This document shows positions 18,288 through 27,498 of a stretch of DNA of 64,000 nucleotides, piece by piece. The first letter of the stretch is position 1; every line of letters begins with the position of its first letter. The notes under the pieces were generated by a model, which was not told the DNA's origin, did no database searches, and worked only from the letters and a program-made list of their open reading frames with translations. A program made the position numbers and the translations under genes. Source of the stretch: an uncultured Lachnospiraceae bacterium. Lineage in GTDB: Bacteria > Bacillota > Clostridia > Lachnospirales > Lachnospiraceae. The DNA lies in assembly GCA_910587635.1 (NCBI GenBank), contig CAJUNB010000018.1:1-64000 (forward strand). The letters run 5' to 3'.

Positions 18288-19304
18288 ATGAAAGGATTGT
18301 CGTTGGTTTTCAGTATTGTAGTACCGGTATATAATGTTGAGCTATATTTGAAAGAGTGCATTGAAAGTATTATAGAGCAGACTTATTCTGAATGGGAACT
18401 TATTCTGATAGATGATGGTTCTACAGACAAGAGCGGTGAAATATGCAGAAGCTACGAGAAACAGGACGAGCGGATTAAGGTGTTTACCAAAACCAATTCA
18501 GGACAGGCTGATAGCAGGAATGTGGGAATTGAAAAAGCAACAGGGGATTATCTGTTATTTGTAGACAGTGATGATTTTATTGCCAATGATACTCTGCAAA
18601 GGTGCTATGAAAAATGTGTAGAATGGAATCTGCCGGATATTATTTTATCGGAAGGGATGTTTGAGGTCAGAGATGGGATAATGGCAGAAGATCATCAATG
18701 GGAGTCGGCAGAGTATCAGGGATTTTCGGGAAGAGAGACACTGCTGAAAACGATGAAGGCAGCACCAAATTGGAGCCCTTGTGGGAAATGTTATCGTTTG
18801 GATTTCTGGAAGAAACATGGGTTCCGATTTCCAACCAAGCGGCTGGCGGAAGATTTTGCACTGATAGATAAAGTTGTGCTGGAAGCTGACTGCGCGGTGA
18901 TGGTGCCTTCCTTTTATTATTATCGCCGTTTCCGGGAAAATTCTACTATGACATCGGTAAACAAAAAATTAAAGTATGATGAGTTGTTGAATCTGATTGA
19001 CTGGGAGCAGTTTTTACAGGACCGGGAATTGGGTGATGAGTTGACGACAGCTTTTCGAAAAAGATTTGCTGTATTGTATTGCCATGATATCCTGGGAAAT
19101 CTGTATTTATTTAAAGGAAAGGAACGTAAAGACGTGCTTGTAATGGCGAGGGAGCTGAAATTTTATCTTGCCTATACGGAAGGAACGGAAGAAAGAATGG
19201 TAGGTGTAGTGACAAAAATCATAGGCCTGAAAAATACATGTCTGTTGCTTGGCTGGTTGAAGCGATATCGTATGAGAAAAGAGAGGGCAAAGTATTTGCG
19301 TTAA
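18288..19304 (+). CDS. GT2 glycosyltransferase (GT-A fold)
   Basis: This 338-residue protein resembles the preceding one in its first 120 residues: VFSIVVPVYNVELYLKECIE, LIDDGSTDKSGEICRSY and VDSDDF. The C-terminal domain differs, including NWSPCGKCYRLDFWKKHGF. AAAAAGGA lies 10-11 bases upstream of ATG. The two tandem GT2 genes may have arisen by duplication and then diverged in acceptor specificity. Confidence 0.87.
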   Translation: MKGLSLVFSIVVPVYNVELYLKECIESIIEQTYSEWELILIDDGSTDKSGEICRSYEKQDERIKVFTKTNSGQADSRNVGIEKATGDYLLFVDSDDFIANDTLQRCYEKCVEWNLPDIILSEGMFEVRDGIMAEDHQWESAEYQGFSGRETLLKTMKAAPNWSPCGKCYRLDFWKKHGFRFPTKRLAEDFALIDKVVLEADCAVMVPSFYYYRRFRENSTMTSVNKKLKYDELLNLIDWEQFLQDRELGDELTTAFRKRFAVLYCHDILGNLYLFKGKERKDVLVMARELKFYLAYTEGTEERMVGVVTKIIGLKNTCLLLGWLKRYRMRKERAKYLR

Positions 19305-19313
19305 GGAAGATAG

Positions 19314-20516
19314 ATGAAAAGAGTTGCATTTGTAATATCTACATTGGGAGAAGGCGGAGCGCAGAGAATACTTTCCAATACAGTGACGAACTTTCCAGAC
19401 GATTGGGAAATCGATATTATATTGAATGATACGAAAGATATTGTGTTTGATTATAAAGGACATTTGATTGATCTGGGAATAAGGCCTGTGTCTGATAAAC
19501 AGAATGTATGTTATCAGGGGTATGTATTCCTGCGGAGGATACTCAAATTAAAAAAACTGAAGAAAATCCGAAATTACCGTGCAGTGATCAGTTTTATGGA
19601 CAGCGCCAATATAGCGAATGTGATCTCGGGAAAACGCTACTGTAAAACGTTGTTGTCAGTTCACTGTAACCTGACGGCTTTTCGGAGAAATCCGGTATAT
19701 CGTTATATTGTCACGCCTCTTGTAAAAATGTTTTACAGATATGGGGATGTAGTCGTGGGGGTATCAGAGGGGGTAAGCCTTGATTTACGAAAGAATTACA
19801 GGATACCATCGAATAAAGTAGTGACGATTGCCAATGGATTTGATGTTGCGTATATTCGCAAGATGTCCAGGGAGCCTATGGAAGCGGCATATAATAATAT
19901 CCTGAAAGAAATGCCGGTGCTGATTGCAATGGGAAGACTGGAAGAACCAAAAGGATTTTGGCATTTAATCAGAGCGCTTGCAAAGCTGCGGGAAAAAGTA
20001 TCAAATTTTAAACTTTTTGTTTTAGGGGAAGGCAGCCAGAGAGCATATCTGGAGCGGCTGACGGAAGAACTTGGACTTAGTCAGCATGTGGTATTCTGTG
20101 GATTTTGTAATAATCCATTTTCTTTTTTGGCAAAAGCAAAAGCGCTTGTTGTTTCATCGACTCATGAAGGGTTTTCCAATGTGACGGCGGAAGCGCTTTG
20201 CCTCGGTGTTCCGGTGGTATCAACGGACATTGATTATGGGCCGAGGGAGATTCTGGCTCCAGACACAGATTTAGAGAAACGGGTGAAAGCAGAACTGGAA
20301 ATTGCCCGGTGTGGAATTCTTACTCCTATGTGCGATGACGTTATGTATGACAGTAAGCAGCCGTTGACCAGGGAAGAGGAATTGCTGGCAGAAGGAATGG
20401 CACTGATGTTATCAGATGAAATATTGTATAAAAAATTGAAAGAAAATATAAAAGGCAGAGCAGAAGAGCTACAAGTGTCACGTATGGTGAATAAATGGCT
20501 GGATTTGCTGGAGTGA
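19314..20516 (+). CDS. GT4 glycosyltransferase
   Basis: This 400-residue family 4 transferase begins VAFVISTLGEGGAQRILSN, the PglJ/WbnH-type glycine-rich loop. It has VLIAMGRLEEPKGFWHLIRA at the interdomain region and STHEGFSNVTAEALCLGVPV with donor-site glutamates. The sequence before the C-terminus contains TDIDYGPREILAP, a variant seen in GalNAc-transferase-like members. AAGGAAG supports ATG 19314. Confidence 0.87.
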   Translation: MKRVAFVISTLGEGGAQRILSNTVTNFPDDWEIDIILNDTKDIVFDYKGHLIDLGIRPVSDKQNVCYQGYVFLRRILKLKKLKKIRNYRAVISFMDSANIANVISGKRYCKTLLSVHCNLTAFRRNPVYRYIVTPLVKMFYRYGDVVVGVSEGVSLDLRKNYRIPSNKVVTIANGFDVAYIRKMSREPMEAAYNNILKEMPVLIAMGRLEEPKGFWHLIRALAKLREKVSNFKLFVLGEGSQRAYLERLTEELGLSQHVVFCGFCNNPFSFLAKAKALVVSSTHEGFSNVTAEALCLGVPVVSTDIDYGPREILAPDTDLEKRVKAELEIARCGILTPMCDDVMYDSKQPLTREEELLAEGMALMLSDEILYKKLKENIKGRAEELQVSRMVNKWLDLLE

Positions 20517-20520
20517 TGAA

Positions 20521-21648
20521 ATGAACAAAGAACCGTTGGTTTCTGTTATCATGGGAGTTTATAATACAAAAATCGAATATTTACGCATTGCAATGGACAG
20601 CATATTGCATCAAACTTATCGAAATCTTGAATTTATCATAATAGATGATGCATCAGATCAGTGGTGCGTGGCATTTTTGGAGGAATACAAGCGGGAGCAA
20701 GAGGTAAGACATGATGACAGGAGAATCAGACTTTTTCATAATGAGAGGAATAAGGGGCTGACGGTATCGTTGAACATTGCTTTGCGAATGGCAAAAGGAA
20801 GTTATATAGCACGCATGGATGCAGATGATATCAGTCTTCCACAGCGCATCAGCAGGCAAATTTCCTATATGGAGTCCCATAAGGATATTGATGTGCTGGC
20901 CTGCGGTTCTTTTATATACGGCGGAGAGCCTTTGTTTCCGACAGAAAAAGATTTTACAGATCGGCCAAGGTTTGCGGGGATATATCGAAAATTTGAACAG
21001 GAAAGGATGCGGGTTCGACTGTCTTTCGCTAATATAGAATTTACCCATCCGACGGTGGTATTCCGAGCCTCTTTTTTAAAAGAAAATCATTTGTGGTATG
21101 ATGAAAGCATCCACAAAGCGCAGGACTACAATATGTGGGTTAGGTGCATAGAGAAGGGGAAGCTGGGCTCTTTGCAGGAGGTATTGTTTATATCAAGAGA
21201 ATTTGGGGAACGGATTGGAAACAGGTATGCTGAAGAACAAAGCAATTATGCAGATGCAACAAAAATAGAATGTTTGAAAAGATTGCTTCCTGAGAGCAGC
21301 TTATATGAGCAACAATTGTATACTTGTATGCGCAACATGAAGGCAGTAGGAACCTCAGCAGATAATATAAAATTGATAAAGAGATTAATAAAAGCAAATA
21401 ATAAAAATGGAATTTATAACAGAAAAATTTATAGAGAGGAAGTTTTTTTCTGGTGGTTACGAAAATCTTTATATCGGCAAAACCAATCAATTGGGAAAAG
21501 AATGCTTATTAGTCCATATATTTTTATTAATATATTAAGAGTTGTGATTTTACAAACTTTACGTTACGAAAGAGATTTCATTTATAAAGTGAAAAAAAGA
21601 AAGGTATGGGTAGAGAAATTAAAAGTAATGGAGTATTCCTGTAATTAA
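20521..21648 (+). CDS. GT2 glycosyltransferase
   Basis: The 375-residue product has an N-terminal GT-A domain: VSVIMGVYNTKIEYLRIAMD, IIDDASDQWC and ARMDADDISLPQRISRQ (metal-binding DADD near residue 100). This is the SpsA/WcaA-like pattern of capsule GT2 enzymes. The C-terminal 130 residues are strongly basic. The start uses GGAGTGA directly after the previous stop. This is the last gene before the IS110 insertion, so downstream expression may be affected by the element. Confidence 0.86.
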   Translation: MNKEPLVSVIMGVYNTKIEYLRIAMDSILHQTYRNLEFIIIDDASDQWCVAFLEEYKREQEVRHDDRRIRLFHNERNKGLTVSLNIALRMAKGSYIARMDADDISLPQRISRQISYMESHKDIDVLACGSFIYGGEPLFPTEKDFTDRPRFAGIYRKFEQERMRVRLSFANIEFTHPTVVFRASFLKENHLWYDESIHKAQDYNMWVRCIEKGKLGSLQEVLFISREFGERIGNRYAEEQSNYADATKIECLKRLLPESSLYEQQLYTCMRNMKAVGTSADNIKLIKRLIKANNKNGIYNRKIYREEVFFWWLRKSLYRQNQSIGKRMLISPYIFINILRVVILQTLRYERDFIYKVKKRKVWVEKLKVMEYSCN

Positions 21649-21672
21649 GAACTAACGCCAATAGAACAAAAA

Positions 21673-21740
21673 GAAACCTCGTAGTATGATAGAGGTATCA
21701 TCTTGGTCGGATGAAAAATATCAAATCATACGGAGGTTTC
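21673..21740 (+). promoter_or_regulatory. Hairpin that would hide the transposase ribosome binding site
   Basis: GAAACCTC at 21673-21680 is complementary to GAGGTTTC at 21733-21740, and the adjacent GTATGAT (21684-21690) pairs with ATCATAC (21725-21731), giving a 15-pair stem with one small bulge. The right arm contains the GGAGG Shine-Dalgarno (21732-21736) of the transposase. In transcripts entering from the operon the site would be paired and translation suppressed, a known protective design in insertion sequences. Confidence 0.55.
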
Positions 21741-21745
21741 TAACA

Positions 21746-22999
21746 ATGAATGTAACACAGAATGACAGATTAAGGCAAGTAACATCAGACACTTTGATAG
21801 TTGGTGTTGATGTAGGCTCACAGACACACTTTTGCAGAGGTTTTGACTGGAGAGGATTTGAACTCTCCCGCAGGGTATTTAAGTTCAGCAACACCGGAAT
21901 GGGATTCCTCACATTCCTCAGATGGACAGAGGAACTCATGAATAAGACCGGAATGAAAAAGATCATTGTCGGCTGCTGCTGGCTTACTTTCCAGAAGTTT
22001 TTACAGGATCAAGGAGTACAGCTTGTAACAGTAAATCCATTTACAGTGAACAGGAGCAAGGAATTAGATGACAACAGTCCTGAAAAAAGTGACCTGAAAG
22101 ATCCCAAGACAATTGCTATGCTGGTAAAAGATGGACGGTACTCGACTTCATATCTTCCAAGTGGCGTATATGCAGAAATCAGGGAGGCATCGGTCTGCCG
22201 GGAGCAGATCATGAAACAGCATGTGAGGCTGTCCAACCAGATACAGGGATGGCTGCAGAAGTTTTTTCCAGAGTATTTTGAGTGTTACGCAGACTGGGAT
22301 TCAACCAGCGGCCTGATGCTGCTGAAAGAAGTGCCGCTGTCACAGGATATCTTGAAATTGGGTTCAGGAGGGATCAACCAGATATGGCGTGAAGGAAAGG
22401 TACGTGGGGCGGGAATAAAGAGGGCGCAGGCCCTGATAGAAGCGGCACAGAACAGTGTAGGGCTGGAATCCGTGGAAGTGGCAAGGCTTGAGATATGGGT
22501 TCTTGTGAATGACTACATTCTGAAAGCAGAACAGCTTAAGAGACTGGATGGATATCTGGAAGAGAAAGTAAAGGAAGTACCAAACGTGGAGAAACTGCTC
22601 GCCATAAAAGGAGTAGGGCTGAGCACGGTGATCGGCTTTGTTGCAGAGGTGGGCGATATCGGACGTTTCACCGACCCGAAGCAGATACAGAAACTTGCCG
22701 GATTGGAGATCGTAAAGAAAAGCTCCGGCAAAAAGAAGGGGCAGCCACGGGTCAGCAAGAGGGGCAGGAGGAAACTGCGCAGGACGATGTATGAATCCGC
22801 AAGGTCACTGATTAACTGGAACCGGGCATTTCAGGATCTCTATTACCGGAACAGGGAGAGGAAGCCGCTTGGAGGGATGCAGGCAAAGATAGCGGTAGCC
22901 TGCAAGGCAGTCAGGATATTTTATGTGGTATTACAGACAGGCTGTGAGTTTGATGAAGAGAAGTTCCGAAGGGATATCATCAGAGAGGAAGCAGCGTAG
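21746..22999 (+). CDS. IS110-family transposase, catalytic Glu missing
   Basis: The product has 417 residues from ATG 21746, which has GGAGG nine bases upstream; an ATG at 21686 is in frame but lies in the hairpin left arm. The RuvC-like DEDD domain is N-terminal, with the first Asp in VGVDVG (Asp22) and the last two in KSDLKDPKTIA. The C-terminal transposase_20 domain has AIKGVGLSTVIGFVAEVGD and the catalytic-serine region KSSGKKKGQPRVSKRG. Where family members usually read GMEPTGHYW, this copy reads GCCW (residues 76-79). This implies an in-frame loss of about five codons including the catalytic Glu, so the copy is probably unable to move by itself. Confidence 0.88.
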   Translation: MNVTQNDRLRQVTSDTLIVGVDVGSQTHFCRGFDWRGFELSRRVFKFSNTGMGFLTFLRWTEELMNKTGMKKIIVGCCWLTFQKFLQDQGVQLVTVNPFTVNRSKELDDNSPEKSDLKDPKTIAMLVKDGRYSTSYLPSGVYAEIREASVCREQIMKQHVRLSNQIQGWLQKFFPEYFECYADWDSTSGLMLLKEVPLSQDILKLGSGGINQIWREGKVRGAGIKRAQALIEAAQNSVGLESVEVARLEIWVLVNDYILKAEQLKRLDGYLEEKVKEVPNVEKLLAIKGVGLSTVIGFVAEVGDIGRFTDPKQIQKLAGLEIVKKSSGKKKGQPRVSKRGRRKLRRTMYESARSLINWNRAFQDLYYRNRERKPLGGMQAKIAVACKAVRIFYVVLQTGCEFDEEKFRRDIIREEAA

Positions 23000-23466
23000 G
23001 AACAAGGGAATAAAGCACACTGTAACAGATAACGTCCGCCAAGGATTCGATTGGTGCTGGATTACAGGAGTGCTCTCTATAGAAATGACAAAGCAGAGCG
23101 AAGCCGTTATAGCATATTTAATAGGGCATGACCCTGGAATGGAGCAGAGACGGCACCCGACTATGGGCAGGCTGGACGAAGGAATTTAGGACCCGCCGGA
23201 GACGGAAGGATGCTCCTGTTAGAAATGAGAGGTTAGCAGCCATAGGGAAGAAAGGGAGACAGAATCGCCTTCATAAAAAGGATGACGTTTTGATTTGTGT
23301 ACTTTTCTGACCGGAAAACGAAGTGCATTGGAACTGCAATGACACAGTTTTCGCCCATTATTGAATGCAGAGTCATAGATGTAACTTTATAGACAATTGT
23401 ACAGAGAGCTAAAATACAGTCTTTTTTGTGCAAAATAAATAAGAAAGTATAGAGAGTATATAGAAT
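23000..23466 (+). other. Non-coding right end of the IS110 element plus leader of the next gene
   Basis: These 467 bases hold no convincing gene; an 88-residue frame starting inside the transposase has no plausible start. The first 300 bases are more GC-rich than the downstream leader and rich in short complementary purine/pyrimidine blocks, as expected for a structured RNA. IS110-family elements of the IS1111 type encode their bridge RNA on this side. An imperfect hairpin follows at about 23313-23354, then AT-rich leader sequence. Confidence 0.4.
23313..23354 (+). repeat. Imperfect hairpin near the IS right end
   Basis: GGAAAACGAAGTGCATTG can pair imperfectly with GCAATGACACAGTTTTCG across a loop of about four bases. 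It may mark the IS boundary or act as an attenuator before the AT-rich leader of the GT11 gene. No clear U-run follows. Confidence 0.3.
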
Positions 23467-24408
23467 ATGATTTATCTGAAAATTAATGGTGCCTGTGGCA
23501 ACCAGTTTTTTCAATATGCTTTTGCCAGAACGATACAGGAAAAAGTAGGCGGAGAACTGATTATAGATTATCAATATGTACATGAAAATCCTGATTTGTG
23601 GACGGGAAGCGACAATTTGTTGCAGAATTTCAATGTCGTTCCTTATCGGTATGTTTCTAAACCCCATAATTTAAAACTTATTTGCTTTTTGTTTATTAAT
23701 GTCATTAAAAAAATATTTAATTTAAGAACATTTGATAAAAAGACCTATCATTACTATCTATGGATAGCGAAGCATTTGGAGAGATTTGGTATTTATTATT
23801 TTGAAACAGCATATTACCCCTTTCATTTTTATCCGAATAAGAATATAATCATACGGGGATACTTTGAATCACCAAAGTATTTTGCAGAAATAGATGATAA
23901 GATATGTAATGAGCTGACGCCGAAGCACCCTCTATTGGAACAGAACAGGGAATTGTATGAAGTGATAGCAAAACGCCAGTCCGTATGTATTACAATTAAG
24001 CGTCAGGATGTGGAAAATCCAGATATATCGGATGTATACCAGTATGATATAAATTATTTTTACCATGCTATAAATTATATAAACGAAAGAGTACCGGAAG
24101 CAGTGTGGGTGATTTTTTCAGATAATGTGGAATGGTGTAGGGAGAATTTTCATCCTGAAGGAGAAGTTTATTATGAGACGGAAGGAAATCCTATTTGGGA
24201 GAAAATACGTTTGATGTCATCCTGTAAGCATTTTGTTATTCATAATTCAACATTTAGCTGGTGGGCGCAGCATTTGTCTAAAAATCCAGAAAAGATAGTG
24301 ATTGCACCAGTGAAATGGATGTTGCGGGAAGACCAACCCATAGATATATACGAAGACAATTGGATATATATGACGAATGACGGAGAGGAGAGAAATTATC
24401 ATGATTAA
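23467..24408 (+). CDS. GT11 family glycosyltransferase (alpha-1,2-fucosyltransferase-like)
   Basis: This 313-residue protein starts with the GT11 signature GACGNQFFQYAFARTIQ (residues about 8-24). It has the C-terminal motif FVIHNSTFSWWAQHLS, matching the family pattern SNSSFSWWgA. The usual HxRRGD donor motif appears as ITIKRQDVENPD, a conservative variant. GT11 enzymes transfer L-fucose, less often other sugars, from GDP-fucose in alpha-1,2 linkage. No GDP-fucose biosynthesis gene was seen in the window, so the donor would come from elsewhere. The start is followed shortly by a GT10-like gene, suggesting a doubly fucosylated glycan. Confidence 0.87.
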   Translation: MIYLKINGACGNQFFQYAFARTIQEKVGGELIIDYQYVHENPDLWTGSDNLLQNFNVVPYRYVSKPHNLKLICFLFINVIKKIFNLRTFDKKTYHYYLWIAKHLERFGIYYFETAYYPFHFYPNKNIIIRGYFESPKYFAEIDDKICNELTPKHPLLEQNRELYEVIAKRQSVCITIKRQDVENPDISDVYQYDINYFYHAINYINERVPEAVWVIFSDNVEWCRENFHPEGEVYYETEGNPIWEKIRLMSSCKHFVIHNSTFSWWAQHLSKNPEKIVIAPVKWMLREDQPIDIYEDNWIYMTNDGEERNYHD

Positions 24409-25525
24409 TGTATTTCAACCATCGCTAGGAAAAGAAGAGGCGAGAGCTGTTGAGAAAGTGTTAGAATCAAACTGGTTGGGAAAAGGAAAAATAACTGATC
24501 AGTTCGAAGAAAGTTTTGCAAAACATTTGGGCGTTAAAAAAAGTCAGGTATGTTCGGATAACTGCTGTACAGAAGGTTTGTTTTTGTCTATGGAATTGTT
24601 TGATATAGGGGCTGGGGATGAAGTAATTCTTCCTACGTGTAGTTTTGTGGGAGCTGCTAATGCAATACAGAAATGCGGTGCAGAGATTGCATTTTGTGAT
24701 GTGGACAAGCGAACACAAAATGCAACGGCAGGAGATATTGAGAAGAAGATTACAGCAAAGACAAAGGCAGTGTTGCTGATGCATTATGGTGGAGTGCCTT
24801 GTGAAATGGATGAGATCATGCAGATGGCTGATGCTTATCATATAAAGGTGATAGAAGATGCGGCGTGTGGCGTTGCATCCAAATATAAAGGAAAAGCGTT
24901 AGGGACAATTGGAGATATGGGAATGTGGTCCTTTGACGCGATGAAGATACTTGTATGTGGCGATGGATCAATGATATATGTAAAAGACGAGGAAATGTTA
25001 CAAAGAGCTTCTAAACTGTTATATTTTGGCTTAGAAAGTAAGAGTGGCTATTCCAATTCTGTAGATCAAAAGTGGTGGGAATTTGAAATATCATGTTTGG
25101 GCCGCAGGAGTATCATGAATGATATAACAGCAGCGATGGCATTGGAGCAATTAAAGAAATTGCCTGGATTTATAGCGAGAAGAAAAGAAATAGCGGAGAT
25201 GTACACGTTAGGACTGCAGGATGTGGAGTGGTTGGATGTACCGGAGTCTGTGCCAGCAGATTGTGAGTCATCATATTATTTTTATCATATACAATTAAAA
25301 AATGGAAAAAGGGATGAACTGGCTAGATACTTGCGGGATAGAGATATTTATACGACGTTCCGTTATTTCCCATTACACAGAGTAAAGTATTATGGGTGTC
25401 AAGAAAAATTCAAAAATGCAGATTGGGCGGCTGACAATACGTTATGTTTACCGATTCATCAGGCTTTGAAAGATGAAGAAATAGCTTATGTAATTGAGAT
25501 GATAATGAATTTTGAGAAAGCATGA
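24401..25525 (+). CDS. DegT/DnrJ/EryC1/StrS-family PLP sugar aminotransferase
   Basis: This enzyme performs PLP-dependent transamination of a keto-sugar nucleotide to an amino-deoxysugar nucleotide. The product has 374 residues from ATG 24401 (AGGAGAG seven bases upstream), overlapping the GT11 gene by eight bases. The N-terminus VFQPSLGKEEARAVEKVL is typical, IEDAACGVASKYKGK is the cofactor-binding segment, and the Schiff-base lysine is Lys182 in SFDAMKILVCGDG. The 4,6-dehydratase needed to make the keto-sugar was not seen nearby. A GT56-like gene at 38098, whose family uses an aminodeoxyhexose, may use the product. Confidence 0.88.
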   Translation: MINVFQPSLGKEEARAVEKVLESNWLGKGKITDQFEESFAKHLGVKKSQVCSDNCCTEGLFLSMELFDIGAGDEVILPTCSFVGAANAIQKCGAEIAFCDVDKRTQNATAGDIEKKITAKTKAVLLMHYGGVPCEMDEIMQMADAYHIKVIEDAACGVASKYKGKALGTIGDMGMWSFDAMKILVCGDGSMIYVKDEEMLQRASKLLYFGLESKSGYSNSVDQKWWEFEISCLGRRSIMNDITAAMALEQLKKLPGFIARRKEIAEMYTLGLQDVEWLDVPESVPADCESSYYFYHIQLKNGKRDELARYLRDRDIYTTFRYFPLHRVKYYGCQEKFKNADWAADNTLCLPIHQALKDEEIAYVIEMIMNFEKA

Positions 25526-25531
25526 CGGGAA

Positions 25532-26512
25532 ATGAATGTAAAAAAATGGATTATTAATACATTGCCATATGGATATGTAAAGAAAAAAATATATAGTGTT
25601 CCTCCTTTTGGGGAATCAAGTGTTTTATGCCCGGAGATATATAATAAGTTAGGGGAGAGAATAAGTGTATATTATTTGCAGGATAGTTTGTGTACACATA
25701 CTCCTCAATTTTTAGTCGATGGAAGATTTCCACGAAGGCTTATGTGGGATAGATTTAATAAGGGGCTTCCCATACATTTTTATACACATAAAGATATGGA
25801 AAGAACGTCTAATTTATGCCGTAAAAAATATGGAATTTTAAGAGAGTCAGAAGCTATAGTCCCAAAGGATTATGAGTGGGCACTGCATGAAACGGGGCAA
25901 ATTAGTGAATTTGAAAAGATATTTACACATTCGGCAAAAATTTTGGACAAATATGAAAATGCTGTATTTGCTCCGGCAAATGGAGTTTGGTATGGGACAC
26001 TTAGAAATGGTGGAGAAATGTCAGAATTCCAATATGAAAATAAAAGCAAAAATATTTCTATGATTTCATCTGACAAAACAATGTGCCCAATGCATTATAA
26101 ACGTATAGGGATTGCAAGACATTGTATTTCTTCAAGAAAGGTAGATGTATACGGCAATATAAATGGAAATTATATTGCACATAAAGCAGATGCATTGTCT
26201 GAATACAGATATAGTATTGCAGTAGAGAATGATATTACGCCATATTATTTTACAGAAAAGATATTAGACTGTTTTGCATCTATGACTGTTCCTATATACA
26301 TAGGTGCCTTAGAAATCGGAAAATTTTTTAATCTGGATGGCATTATACGAATCTCTCATAAAAGTACAGATGAATTGGATGAAGTTTTAAAACAGTGCTG
26401 TGAACAAGACTATTTTGAGCGACTAGGTGCAATTAAAGATAATTATAATCGTGTAAAAGATTTTCTTTGTATAGAAGATTATATAGTCGATAATTATAAA
26501 GTTGATTTTTGA
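25532..26512 (+). CDS. GT10 family (alpha-1,3/4-fucosyltransferase-like)
   Basis: The 326-residue product has a C-terminal GT10 donor domain: YRYSIAVENDITPYYFTEKI, then LDCFASMTVPIYIGALEIGK and a RISHKSTDELDEV sequence. These match the SIAFENS...TEKI...PIYWG pattern of bacterial and animal alpha-1,3-fucosyltransferases. The N-terminal half is divergent. It lies a few bases after the aminotransferase; the ribosome binding site is poor. With the GT11 gene it could build Lewis-like fucosylated epitopes. The sugar could also be another 6-deoxyhexose or heptose. Confidence 0.78.
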   Translation: MNVKKWIINTLPYGYVKKKIYSVPPFGESSVLCPEIYNKLGERISVYYLQDSLCTHTPQFLVDGRFPRRLMWDRFNKGLPIHFYTHKDMERTSNLCRKKYGILRESEAIVPKDYEWALHETGQISEFEKIFTHSAKILDKYENAVFAPANGVWYGTLRNGGEMSEFQYENKSKNISMISSDKTMCPMHYKRIGIARHCISSRKVDVYGNINGNYIAHKADALSEYRYSIAVENDITPYYFTEKILDCFASMTVPIYIGALEIGKFFNLDGIIRISHKSTDELDEVLKQCCEQDYFERLGAIKDNYNRVKDFLCIEDYIVDNYKVDF

Positions 26513-26526
26513 GAGGGATAAATAAT

Positions 26527-27486
26527 ATGTATAAGATTAAACAATATTTAGAGGATATTTATGAACAAATGCGGCTGAGGCGTACATATTGTCGGTTTGC
26601 TAAAAAAAATATTATAAAAATTATTGCAAACAGAGACTATGATAATTTGTTTTTAAGAGAAATTCATTACAATTATATTGTTCATACGGCGGAAGAAATG
26701 TATAGGAATATTGCCGATCCAGAATTAAAGGAATGTGTGAATTATATAATAGAAAATGGGCCGGCAATGTATTGTTATAAGACGGCTAAACAAAAACGTT
26801 ATGATGATGATGACATTTTTTATGATTCCGATAAGGCGTTGTTTTATGCTTATTGGGATAACAAAAAAATGTTTTTTAAACGGTCTCTAAATAATAGAAA
26901 AAAAGTGTTAGATTATTTAAATATTTCTTTTTGGGAACAAAGTGATGGTTCTCCTCATCAATATTTATCTAAAGAATTTAGCATAGAGCAAGGGGATGTT
27001 GTTTTAGATATTGGTGCTGCTGAAGGAAATTTTACATTATCGATTATCGATCAAATAGAAAAAGCGTATCTATTCGAATGTGAACCAGAATGGCTGGAAG
27101 CATTGAAATACACTTTTGCAGACTATAGAGAAAAGATTTGTATTGTTCCTCAATTTGTATCAGATAAAGACCATGAAGATGAGACAACAATTGATGCATT
27201 TTGTAAAAAGAACCATTTGGATCAAATCGGTATGATAAAAATGGACATAGAGGGAGCAGAAATTAAAGCTTTAATAGGTGCAAAAGATATGTTACGAGGG
27301 AAGCATATAAAGAAATGCGCCATTTGTGTATATCACAATATAGAAGATGCCGATAAAATAGAAAAGTTGTTACATGGATATAGTAAAGCGTATACAGATG
27401 GTTATATTATGTCTGCAATATGGCATTTGCATGATTTAAAGTATCCGTATTGGGTGAAGGGTGTTCTCAGAGCAGAATTGAAATAA
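26527..27486 (+). CDS. FkbM-family SAM methyltransferase
   Basis: This protein has 319 residues from ATG 26527, with AGAGGG nine bases upstream; a TTG at 26509 in the previous gene is less likely. The C-terminal half carries DVVLDIGAAEGNFTLS (SAM motif I), a YLFECEPEW acidic loop and IGMIKMDIEGAEIKALIGA, the hallmark of FkbM O-methyltransferases. The first 150 residues form a separate helical region. It probably methylates a sugar hydroxyl on the glycan. A second FkbM gene lies at 51720 but has another N-terminus. Confidence 0.85.
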   Translation: MYKIKQYLEDIYEQMRLRRTYCRFAKKNIIKIIANRDYDNLFLREIHYNYIVHTAEEMYRNIADPELKECVNYIIENGPAMYCYKTAKQKRYDDDDIFYDSDKALFYAYWDNKKMFFKRSLNNRKKVLDYLNISFWEQSDGSPHQYLSKEFSIEQGDVVLDIGAAEGNFTLSIIDQIEKAYLFECEPEWLEALKYTFADYREKICIVPQFVSDKDHEDETTIDAFCKKNHLDQIGMIKMDIEGAEIKALIGAKDMLRGKHIKKCAICVYHNIEDADKIEKLLHGYSKAYTDGYIMSAIWHLHDLKYPYWVKGVLRAELK

Positions 27487-27498
27487 GGTATAATAATT

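Larger units (their letters stand above)
21660..23310 (+). mobile_element. IS110-family insertion element (ends not resolved)
   Basis: The element consists of a short left non-coding end with an inverted repeat, one transposase gene, and a long right non-coding region of about 300 bases. IS110 elements often lack terminal inverted repeats and target duplications, so exact ends cannot be called without an empty-site comparison. It sits between the GT2 gene ending at 21648 and the GT11 gene at 23467, in the same orientation as the operon. Its right-hand region is a candidate for the guide (bridge) RNA used by this family. Confidence 0.7.

Noticed and set aside
22923..23189. 88-codon frame over the end of the IS110 transposase
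   Set aside because: It starts inside the transposase gene without a ribosome binding site; the region is better explained as the non-coding right end of the element.
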